From: JBOHRE01 sp050732635
GTDB taxonomy: Bacteria > Gemmatimonadota > Gemmatimonadetes > Longimicrobiales > RSA9
Assembly: GCA_050732635.1 (NCBI GenBank)
Contig: JBOHRE010000012.1
Location: 1-51,878 of the forward strand
Length of the DNA: 51,878 nucleotides
Direction: 5' to 3'
The notes below the pieces were generated by a model that had not been told where the DNA came from, ran no database searches, and saw only the letters and a program-made list of their open reading frames with translations. Below are positions 45,307-51,878 of this stretch, one piece after another. How positions within the stretch are numbered: position 1 is the first letter of the stretch; each line of letters starts with the position of its first letter. Position numbers and translations under genes: made by a program.

Positions 45307-46542
45307 TCACGCCTCCTTCTTCTTCGCTTCCGGATGCAACACCAGCAGCGGCGGGATACGGGTCGTGACACATTCTGCCGTGACCACGACCTCGCGGACG
45401 TCTTCGCGTGAAGGCACGTCGAACATGATGTCGCACATCAGCTCCTCGAGTACCGCCCGTAATCCGCGCGCGCCGGTCCCTCGATCGAGCGCTTTGCGGG
45501 CGATCGCGCGAACACCCTCTGCCTCGAATGTCAGCCCCACACCCTCCAGCTCGAACATCTTCTGGTACTGCTTGATCAACGCGTTCTTCGGCTCCTGCAG
45601 TACGCGCACGAGCGCGAACTCGTCCAATGATCCGAGCGTCACCAGCACCGGCAGGCGTCCGACCAACTCGGGGATCAGACCGAATCGCATCAGATCGTCC
45701 GGTTCCACGTCCTCGAAGGGATTCTCGGGATCACCCGTGAATGGCCGACTCGTGCCGCCGAACCCGATCTGCCGACGTCCCGTGCGCGCCTCGATGATCT
45801 TTTCCAGACCATCGAACGCGCCGCCGCAGATGAAGAGGATGTTACGCGTGTTGATCTGGATGTATTCCTGCTGCGGATGCTTGCGTCCTCCCTGCGGCGG
45901 CACCGAGGCGACCGTGCCTTCGAGGATCTTCAGCAGCGCCTGCTGAACACCCTCGCCCGACACGTCGCGCGTGATGCTCGGGTTCTCGGATTTGCGCGCG
46001 ATCTTGTCGAGCTCGTCGATGTAGACGATGCCTCGCTCGCATTCCGCAATGTTGAAGTCACCCGCCTGCAACAGTCGAACGAGGATGTTCTCCACGTCCT
46101 CGCCGACATAGCCGGCCTCCGTGAGCGTGGTGGCATCGGCAATCGTGAATGGGACCTGCAGGATTCTCGCGAGCGTCTGGGCGAGCAGCGTCTTGCCGAC
46201 GCCGGTCGGGCCGATGAGCAGGATATTCGACTTCTCGATCTCGACGTCATCCAAGATGCCGTGATGATTCACTCGCTTGTAATGGTTGTACACGGCGACG
46301 GCCAGCGATTTCTTTGCTTCCTCCTGGCCGATCACGTAGTCGTCGAGCACGTCCTTGATCTCACGCGGTGTCGGGATGCGTACCGCCTGAGTGGTTTCGC
46401 GCTCGTCCTCCTCGGCAAGGATCTCGTTACAGAGCGAGACGCATTCGTTGCAGATGTAGACCGACGGACCCGAGATGAACTTCTTCACCGAGTCCTTCGA
46501 CTTGCCGCAGAAGGAACAGCGCAGGTGCTTTTCGCTTGGCAT
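45307..46542 (-). CDS. clpX: ClpX ATPase subunit of the Clp protease
   Basis: A 411-residue AAA+ unfoldase. The N-terminal Cys4 zinc-binding domain has C9, C12, C31 and C34. Walker A is GPTGVGKTL, the pore loop is GYVGEDVE, and Walker B IVYIDELDKIAR. A GGVMT-type loop that docks on ClpP corresponds to LIGF/IGFG region (RRQIGFGG). Length and order match the family. It follows clpP by 26 bases and precedes engB by 16. Confidence 0.97.
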   Translation of the reverse strand: MPSEKHLRCSFCGKSKDSVKKFISGPSVYICNECVSLCNEILAEEDERETTQAVRIPTPREIKDVLDDYVIGQEEAKKSLAVAVYNHYKRVNHHGILDDVEIEKSNILLIGPTGVGKTLLAQTLARILQVPFTIADATTLTEAGYVGEDVENILVRLLQAGDFNIAECERGIVYIDELDKIARKSENPSITRDVSGEGVQQALLKILEGTVASVPPQGGRKHPQQEYIQINTRNILFICGGAFDGLEKIIEARTGRRQIGFGGTSRPFTGDPENPFEDVEPDDLMRFGLIPELVGRLPVLVTLGSLDEFALVRVLQEPKNALIKQYQKMFELEGVGLTFEAEGVRAIARKALDRGTGARGLRAVLEELMCDIMFDVPSREDVREVVVTAECVTTRIPPLLVLHPEAKKKEA

Positions 46543-46568
46543 GGCGTCTCGTCCGGACGGAAGACGAA

Positions 46569-47234
46569 TCAGCTCCCGGCGACCTCGCCGAGGGACTTGG
46601 CTGTGCTGAAGGCTTCGTGGCCGGCACCGTTGCCGGCTTCGACCAGCTCCCCGCGGTGTGAGATGACGTTATCGATGATGCCGTAGTCCTTGGCCTCGAG
46701 CGGGCTCATGAAGCGGTCGCGATCGACATCTTCGGCAATGCGCTCGATGGACTGCCCGGTATGCTGTGCCAGGATCTGGTTCAGCCGTTCGCGCGCATAG
46801 ATGATCTCACGCGCCTGAATCTCGATGTCCGTGGCCGTGCCCTGACCGCCGCCGGATGGTTGGTGGATCATGATTCGCGAATTCGGCAGCGCGCTACGTT
46901 TGCCGGGCGCGCCCGCCGCAAGCAGCAGTGAGCCCATGGATGCGGCCAGACCCATGCAGATCGTCGACACCGGCGACCTCAGGTACTGAACGGTGTCGTA
47001 GATCGCTAGGCCGGCATACACGGCACCGCCAGGCGAGTTGATGTACAGGTAGATTTCCTTCTCGGGGTTGTCCGCCTCGAGAAAGAGCAACTGGGCGATG
47101 ATGATATTGGCGACGTCCTCGTTGATCGGTGTACCGAGGAACACAATACGATCCATCAGCAGCCGGCTGAAGATGTCGTAGCTACGTTCGCCACGGCTGG
47201 ACCGCTCGATCACATATGGTGGATAGAGTGGCAT
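46569..47234 (-). CDS. clpP: ClpP protease subunit
   Basis: A 221-residue serine protease. The catalytic triad S99 (GLAASMGS), H124 (MIHQPSGG) and D173 keeps the same spacing as E. coli ClpP. The N-terminal axial-loop region is short (PPYVIERSSRGERSYDIFSRLL), and there is no long propeptide. A C-terminal extension of about 15 residues beyond the handle region is rich in Gly and Ala. It lies between tig and clpX, the conserved arrangement. Confidence 0.97.
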   Translation of the reverse strand: MPLYPPYVIERSSRGERSYDIFSRLLMDRIVFLGTPINEDVANIIIAQLLFLEADNPEKEIYLYINSPGGAVYAGLAIYDTVQYLRSPVSTICMGLAASMGSLLLAAGAPGKRSALPNSRIMIHQPSGGGQGTATDIEIQAREIIYARERLNQILAQHTGQSIERIAEDVDRDRFMSPLEAKDYGIIDNVISHRGELVEAGNGAGHEAFSTAKSLGEVAGS

Positions 47235-47280
47235 TGAGATTCTAAGCGTCTCCAGTTGGGGTGAGGACCGGCCTCAGCGG

Positions 47281-48549
47281 TCAGTCCACAATGTCGGAAA
47301 TGGACTTCAGGTACTCGAACACCTGCTGCTCGAGGATCTCCTCCTCGATCGACTCGAGGTGGCCACTGCGCTGCAGCTGCGCGCGGATCTCAGCCGCCGG
47401 ACGACCCGTCCGCTCGGCAATGCTGTCAATGCGCGCGTCGACCGCCGGCGCCGCGACGCGCAGGCCTTCCATATCGGCGACGCGCTCGATGACGAGTGTG
47501 CGCTGGATCGCGCGCGCCGCTGCCGGCTGCGCCAGCTGGCGCATCTCCCGAAGCCGTTCCGCGTCCATTCCCTCACGTGCGGGAAACACGCGCTCCAGGT
47601 ACGCATGTGCCATCGAGTCGGGGACCTCGAACGGATTGGCCTCGATGATCTCATCCAGCAGCTGGCGTCGCAGCTGACTCTCGGACTCCGTATCGGCCTC
47701 GCGCTCCAGGTCTTCGCGCACCCTCTGCCGCAGCTCGTCCAGTGAGCCGAAATCACCGACGGCACGCGCGAACTCGTCGTCGAGTGCGGGCAGCTTTGGC
47801 CGCTTCGCCTCGAGCAAAGCGATCCGCACACGCTGCTCGTCCGCGGCCGGCAGCGCCGACTCCTCGGCGGCCGGAATGTGGATCGTGAAGTCCGCAGCTT
47901 CACCGGGCGTAAGCGTCTGGATCGCCGATTCGACGTCGGGGAGAGCCTGCCCCTCGCCGAGCACCACGTCGTACCGCCGGGGCTCGACGCTCGATCCCTG
48001 TACGGGCTCCGCGAGCGGCGTGATCTCGACCGCTACGCTGTCGCCAGCACTGGGGGCGCCGGCCTCGAGGGGTTCCCAGAGCGCCTGCTCGGAGCGCAGT
48101 CGCTCGAGCACGCGGTCGACATCGGCGTCCGCAACTGCGGCGCGCTGCCGCTGCACGCGGAAGCCGCCGATACGCTTCAGCTCGACGTCCGGACGGATCT
48201 CGAAGTGGACCTGAAAGCGCAGGTCCGAGCCCGGCTCATACGCGACGTCCTCGACCTCGCCCTGCGTGATCGGCCGCAGGCCCTTCTCCTGCAGCGCTTC
48301 GCGGAATGCGCTGTCGACCACGCGTTCGACCGTCTCGTGCTGAATGGTCGCGCCGAACTGCCGCTGCAGAACGCCCTGCGGGACCTTGCCCCGACGAAAC
48401 CCCGGCAGCCGCACCCGATCGGCAAGCCGCTTCAGCACGGCCTTGCGCTCTCGGTCCACACGCCCGGCCGGGACGGTTATGATCAGCCTGCGGCTCCAGC
48501 TCCGCGGCTCTTCGATGTCGATCTTCAAGTCGATGGTCTCGGTGGCCAT
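47281..48549 (-). CDS. tig: Trigger factor
   Basis: A 422-residue ribosome-associated chaperone. The N-terminal domain has the ribosome-docking motif GFRRGKVP. The middle FKBP-type region is recognisable (LGEGQALPDVESAIQTLTPGE), but the GF expected near its centre is DV here, and the aromatic active-site positions are not evident. The C-terminal chaperone arms are present (about 250-422). It starts 16 bases after the tRNA-Leu 3' end, with no clear ribosome-binding site. A 46-base gap separates it from clpP. Confidence 0.93.
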   Translation of the reverse strand: MATETIDLKIDIEEPRSWSRRLIITVPAGRVDRERKAVLKRLADRVRLPGFRRGKVPQGVLQRQFGATIQHETVERVVDSAFREALQEKGLRPITQGEVEDVAYEPGSDLRFQVHFEIRPDVELKRIGGFRVQRQRAAVADADVDRVLERLRSEQALWEPLEAGAPSAGDSVAVEITPLAEPVQGSSVEPRRYDVVLGEGQALPDVESAIQTLTPGEAADFTIHIPAAEESALPAADEQRVRIALLEAKRPKLPALDDEFARAVGDFGSLDELRQRVREDLEREADTESESQLRRQLLDEIIEANPFEVPDSMAHAYLERVFPAREGMDAERLREMRQLAQPAAARAIQRTLVIERVADMEGLRVAAPAVDARIDSIAERTGRPAAEIRAQLQRSGHLESIEEEILEQQVFEYLKSISDIVD

Positions 48550-48565
48550 GACCGCGCGCGCCTAG

Positions 48566-48648
48566 TGCGAAAGGGGGGACTCGAACCCCCACGGGTCGGG
48601 CCCACGAGATCCTAAGTCTCGCGCGTCTACCAGTTCCGCCACTTTCGC
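48566..48648 (-). tRNA. tRNA-Leu (anticodon UAG)
   Basis: The minus strand folds into a class II tRNA. The acceptor is GCGAAAG/CTTTCGC with discriminator A, and the D stem GCG/CGC encloses GAACTGGTAGA. The anticodon stem CGAGA/TCTCG holds loop CTTAGGA, giving UAG. A variable arm of about 14 bases carries a GGG/CCC stem. The T arm is GGGGG-TTCGAGT-CCCCC. CCA is not encoded. It reads codon CUA and probably other CUN. It is 16 bases upstream of tig. Confidence 0.95.
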
Positions 48649-48733
48649 GTGTCGCCCCGTCAAAAAGGTAACCGAACGGGGGCGGGCGATCAACGCGCCC
48701 GTGTGCGTGCGGCGGACGACGCGGGCAGCAGAA

Positions 48734-48759
48734 CGGGCCGGTGCGGAAGCACCGGCCCG
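48734..48759 (-). terminator. Terminator of dnaK
   Basis: CGGGCCGGTGC and GCACCGGCCCG form a perfect 11-bp stem with a 4-base loop (TTCC on the minus strand), 33 bases after the dnaK stop, followed by TTCTGC. The U-tract is weak, but the stem is very stable. It separates dnaK from the tRNA-tig unit. Confidence 0.7.
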
Positions 48760-48791
48760 GGTCCACGAGGCGGCGATCGGCTCGTCGAGGA

Positions 48792-50753
48792 TTACTGCTT
48801 TTCCTCCTCGACGATCTCATAGTCAGCCTCGACGACGTCATCGGCGGGCGGGCGTGGCCCGGTGCCGTCCTGAGCACCGGCCGGCTCCGCGCCAGCCTCC
48901 GGACCGCCAGTCCCCGTCGCGCCGGCGGCCGCCGCACCCTCCGCGGCCTGCGCCTGATAGATCTGCTGGCCCGCCGCGCTGAAGGCCTGCATCAGCTCGT
49001 CACGCGCGGCGTTGAGCTCGGACAGGCTCTCATCTGCCTTCAGGCTCTTCTTGGCGCGCTCGAGGGCAGTATCCAGACGCTGCTTGCTATCGGCCCCGAG
49101 CTTGTCGCCCCAGTCCTTCATGTCCTTGTCGACCTGATAGACCAGCGAGTCGAGCTGATTGCGCGTTTCGACCTTCTCGCGACGCTCCTTGTCCTCGCCC
49201 GCGTGCGACTCGGCGTCCTTGACCATGCGCTCGATCTCCTGCTCGGACAGGCCGCTGGACGCCTCGATGCGGATCTTCTGCTCCTTGCCGGTGGCGCGGT
49301 CCTTCGCGCTCACGTGCAGGATGCCGTTCGCATCGATGTCGAAGGTGACCTCGATCTGCGGCAGGCCGCGAGGCGCCGGCGGGATGCCCGTCAGCTGAAA
49401 GCGACCGATCGTCTTGTTGTCGATCGCCATCGGCCGCTCGCCCTGCAGCACATGGATCTCGACCGTCGTCTGATTGTCCTCGGCCGTCGAGAACACCTCC
49501 GACTTCTTTGTCGGGATCGTGGTATTGCGCGAGATCAGGGCCGTCATGACGCCGCCCAGCGTTTCGATGCCCAGGGACAGCGGCGTCACGTCCAGCAGCA
49601 GGACGTCCTTCACGTCGCCGGCCAGAACGCCACCCTGGATGGCGGCGCCGATCGCAACCACCTCGTCCGGGTTGACGCCCTTGTGCGGCTCCTTGCCGAA
49701 GAAATTGCGCACGATCTCCTGCACCTTCGGGATCCGGGTCGAGCCGCCGACCAGGATCACTTCGTCGATGGCATCCGGCTTCAATCCCGCGTCCTTCAGT
49801 GCCTGCTCCATGGGCGGAATGGTCCGGCGCATCAGATCGTCGACGAGCTGCTCGAGCCGTGCGCGGCTCAGCGTGATGTTGAGGTGTTTCGGACCCTCCT
49901 GCGTCGCCGTGATGAAGGGCAGGTTGATGTCCGTCGACGACGTGGATGACAGCTCCATCTTCGCCTTCTCCGCGGCCTCCTTGAGCCGCTGGAGTGCCAT
50001 GGCGTCCTTCGACAGATCGATGCCCTGGTCCTTCTTGAACTCCTCGACCAGCCAGTCGATCACGCGCTGGTCGAAGTCGTCGCCACCGAGGTGCGTATCA
50101 CCATTCGTCGCCTTCACCTCGAACACGCCATCGCCCAGCTCCAGGATCGAGATGTCGTACGTGCCGCCGCCCAGGTCGTACACCGCGATCACCTCGTCCT
50201 TCTTCTTGTCCAGCCCATACGCGAGCGCCGCGGCGGTCGGCTCGTTGATGATGCGCAGCACGTCCAGACCCGCGATCTTGCCCGCATCCTTCGTCGCCTG
50301 CCGCTGGGCGTCGTTGAAGTACGCCGGTACCGTGACCACCGCCTGCTTGACCTCGTGCCCGAGGTAGTCCTCGGCCGTCTGCCTCATCTTCTGCAGGATC
50401 ATCGCCGAGATTTCCGGCGGTGTGAACGACTTGTCCGCGTTCGCCACCGACACCAGCACGCGGTCCTGAGCGTCGCATTCGACCTCGTACGGCACGCGGC
50501 TCCGCTCCGCCTCGACCTCCGAGCACTTGCGACCCATGAACCGCTTGATCGAGAAGACCGTGTTCCGCGGATTCGTGATCGCCTGGCGCCGCGCCACCTG
50601 CCCCACCAGGCGCTCGCCGTCCTTCGTGAACGCGACCACCGACGGCGTCGTACGGCCGCCCTCCGCGTTCGGGATCACCACCGGGTCGCCCCCTTCCATC
50701 ACCGCGACCACTGAATTCGTCGTGCCCAGGTCTATTCCGATCACCTTCGCCAT
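48792..50753 (-). CDS. dnaK: Chaperone DnaK (Hsp70)
   Basis: A 653-residue Hsp70. The N-terminal ATPase domain starts AKVIGIDLGTTNSVVAVMEG; the phosphate-2 motif is VYDLGGGTYDISILE and the adenosine motif ILVGGSTRIP. The interdomain linker reads VLLLDVTPLSLGIETLGG. The lid domain ends in a Gly/Ala-rich stretch and the acidic tail EADYEIVEEEKQ. GAGGAT lies 5 bases upstream of the ATG. grpE and dnaJ are not adjacent. I see no CIRCE-type inverted repeat (TTAGCACTC-N9-GAGTGCTAA) in the 200-base region upstream. Confidence 0.98.
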   Translation of the reverse strand: MAKVIGIDLGTTNSVVAVMEGGDPVVIPNAEGGRTTPSVVAFTKDGERLVGQVARRQAITNPRNTVFSIKRFMGRKCSEVEAERSRVPYEVECDAQDRVLVSVANADKSFTPPEISAMILQKMRQTAEDYLGHEVKQAVVTVPAYFNDAQRQATKDAGKIAGLDVLRIINEPTAAALAYGLDKKKDEVIAVYDLGGGTYDISILELGDGVFEVKATNGDTHLGGDDFDQRVIDWLVEEFKKDQGIDLSKDAMALQRLKEAAEKAKMELSSTSSTDINLPFITATQEGPKHLNITLSRARLEQLVDDLMRRTIPPMEQALKDAGLKPDAIDEVILVGGSTRIPKVQEIVRNFFGKEPHKGVNPDEVVAIGAAIQGGVLAGDVKDVLLLDVTPLSLGIETLGGVMTALISRNTTIPTKKSEVFSTAEDNQTTVEIHVLQGERPMAIDNKTIGRFQLTGIPPAPRGLPQIEVTFDIDANGILHVSAKDRATGKEQKIRIEASSGLSEQEIERMVKDAESHAGEDKERREKVETRNQLDSLVYQVDKDMKDWGDKLGADSKQRLDTALERAKKSLKADESLSELNAARDELMQAFSAAGQQIYQAQAAEGAAAAGATGTGGPEAGAEPAGAQDGTGPRPPADDVVEADYEIVEEEKQ

Positions 50754-50900
50754 CGTTCATCCTCGGCTCAAAGAGAAAAGACGCTCGCCGCAGCCTCGCG
50801 CGTGCAACGCGCATGCCGGGCAAGGTGCGCAGGACCACGCCATTTCGGCCGGATCAGGCCGCGCTCATGTCAGGCTGACAGGACTCGGGCTCGAGCGGCG

Positions 50901-50930
50901 TTGACACTGCGCAAGGGCGCGGCCTATTCT
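50901..50930 (+). promoter_or_regulatory. Sigma-70-type promoter for the rhomboid gene
   Basis: TTGACA (50901-50906) and TATTCT (50925-50930) are separated by 18 bases. The first matches the -35 consensus exactly and the second matches TATAAT at 4 of 6 positions. Transcription would begin about 50937, leaving a leader of around 18 bases to the TTG start. Confidence 0.6.
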
Positions 50931-50954
50931 GGCGCGCGCCTACCAGGAGACTGC

Positions 50955-51725
50955 TTGTTCCCCATCCGTGACGAGAATCCCACCGAGCTGACGCCGGTCG
51001 TGACCGTGGCATTCATCCTGGCCAATGTCGCGGTGTGGATCTATGTGCAGGGCGCGGGCATGAACGAAGCGCAGCTGGTGCAATCGGTGTGCGCGTTCGG
51101 CGTGATCCCCGCAGAAGTAACGGGCCAGACGGGCGCTGCGGCGGGCGTGCAACTCGGTCCGGGTGCGGTGTGCGCGTTCGGCGGTCTGACCCGGAGCGCT
51201 GCGTTGACCAGCATGTTCCTGCACGGCAGCTGGCTGCACCTGCTCGGCAACATGTGGTTCCTGTGGCTCTTCGGGAACAACGTCGAGGACTCGATGGGTC
51301 ACGGCCGCTACCTGGTTTTCTATCTCCTGGTCGGCCTGGCGGCGACCGCGGCTCACATCTGGTTCAATCCGGATTCGCCGGTGCCCACGGTTGGTGCTTC
51401 GGGCGCGATCAGCGGGGTGATGGGCGCGTACCTGCTGCTCTACCCGCGCGTGCGCGTCGACACGCTGTTCGTGCTCTTCGTATTCGTCCGCATCATTCCG
51501 ATTCCCGCGTGGTTCGTGCTGCTCGAGTGGTTTGTGTTGCAGTTTCTGGCGAGCGCAATGGAGCCGGCGACGACCGGCGGCGGCGTCGCGTACGGCGCGC
51601 ACATCGGCGGCTTCGTCGCCGGTGCCGTGCTGATCCCCTTCTTCCGGAATGCGATCCTGGTCCGCGCCAAGCGACGGCACGTCAAGCTCCGGCCGACGGA
51701 CGTGCCACACCGGGGATGGTGGTGA
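50955..51725 (+). CDS. Rhomboid-family intramembrane serine protease
   Basis: A 256-residue polytopic membrane protein with about six hydrophobic segments. The catalytic Ser is S149 in VGASGAISG and the His H216 in AHIGG; HGSWLHLLGNMWFLWLFG is the conserved segment after the long first loop. Two cysteines in that loop (about residues 37 and 69) could pair outside. The TTG at 50955 is preferred because AGGAGA lies 5 bases upstream and a promoter sits just before. It cleaves transmembrane substrates; the target is unknown. It diverges from dnaK and overlaps the next gene. Confidence 0.9.
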   Translation: MFPIRDENPTELTPVVTVAFILANVAVWIYVQGAGMNEAQLVQSVCAFGVIPAEVTGQTGAAAGVQLGPGAVCAFGGLTRSAALTSMFLHGSWLHLLGNMWFLWLFGNNVEDSMGHGRYLVFYLLVGLAATAAHIWFNPDSPVPTVGASGAISGVMGAYLLLYPRVRVDTLFVLFVFVRIIPIPAWFVLLEWFVLQFLASAMEPATTGGGVAYGAHIGGFVAGAVLIPFFRNAILVRAKRRHVKLRPTDVPHRGWW

Positions 51726-51878
51726 AGTCGAGAGCTAGGGCTGGGGCTCGGGCTGGGGCTGGGGTGCGCCGGCTTCTGGTGCTCGGGATCCTGCTCGCGC
51801 CGCCGGCGCCGGGGGCGGCGCAGGAGACGCCGTCACCGCCGCCGGAGAGTCTCACGGTGCCGGCTAGAGGGGTCGGGG
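51722..51878 (+). CDS. Truncated gene for an exported protein (window edge)
   Basis: A GTG at 51722 overlaps the rhomboid stop (GTGA) and opens a frame that continues past the window end (52 codons visible). It encodes a basic N-terminus with a short RAGARAGAG repeat, then a hydrophobic segment (RLLVLGILLAPPAPGAAQE) that looks like a signal peptide with cleavage near GAA-QE, then a Pro-rich stretch. Only the N-terminal part is visible, so no function can be assigned. Confidence 0.55.
   Translation, partial: MKSRARAGARAGAGVRRLLVLGILLAPPAPGAAQETPSPPPESLTVPARGVG
51733..51764 (+). repeat. Short GGGCTG-type tandem repeat
   Basis: A run of GCTGGG/GGGCTG/CGGGCT units lies inside the first codons of the truncated gene. 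It encodes alternating Ala, Gly and Arg. It could be prone to slippage and phase variation, though the unit length (6) keeps the frame. Confidence 0.4.

Noticed and set aside
50754..50900. A heat-shock operator or sigma-32 promoter ahead of dnaK.
   Set aside because: No CIRCE inverted repeat or convincing CTTGAA/CCCCAT-type promoter is visible on the minus strand; only the ribosome-binding site is clear.

Overview
The window is gene-dense, GC-rich bacterial chromosome with very short or overlapping gene junctions. A PilQ secretin, predicted lipoproteins, type IV pilus assembly genes and a topA-trmFO-xerC-hslV-hslU block point to a diderm. The overall impression is a Gemmatimonadota-like or related lineage, but that assignment rests on general gene content and not on a phylogenetic marker comparison. 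I see no phage, insertion sequence, CRISPR array or rRNA.

339-15186: a nearly continuous plus-strand operon, mostly with 4-base stop/start overlaps. It opens with a PilS/PilR-like two-component system. It continues with a polyprenyl-phosphate sugar transferase-like GT2, a SAM methyltransferase, a GT-C membrane protein, a second GT2 with C-terminal membrane segments and a GT39-type (PMT) transferase. It ends with three tandem paralogues resembling the TMTC O-mannosyltransferase family. A type IV pilin (15398) follows immediately, preceded by a sigma-54-like promoter. I read this as a candidate pilin or surface-protein glycosylation locus tied to pilus regulation.

15398-24849: two major-pilin-like genes, a second NtrC-type two-component system (16378-19013), and two complete minor-pilin operons (FimT/GspH-, PilV-, PilW- and PilX-like) at 19087-21738 and 21989-24849. 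The two PilX-like proteins share an unusual beta-solenoid-like C-terminal module.

24992-31862: pilM-pilN-pilO-pilP-pilQ, a small lipoprotein, a strong terminator, then aroC and aroK. 31862-38622: topA, trmFO, xerC, hslV and hslU, the same order as the Bacillus topA-trmFO-xerC-clpQ-clpY block. Two copies of a G-rich repeat separate hslU from an N-domain-less MgtE-like transporter. Related repeat copies lie at the left edge of the window.

39896-44021: argF, gcvT, a MogA/MoaB-like gene and a sigma-54 activator whose receiver domain appears to have lost its phosphorylation site. The minus strand (50753 to 44032) carries dnaK, tRNA-Leu(UAG), tig, clpP, clpX, engB and a lipoprotein: a protein-quality-control block. 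A rhomboid protease gene diverges from dnaK, and a truncated gene for a secreted protein runs off the right edge.
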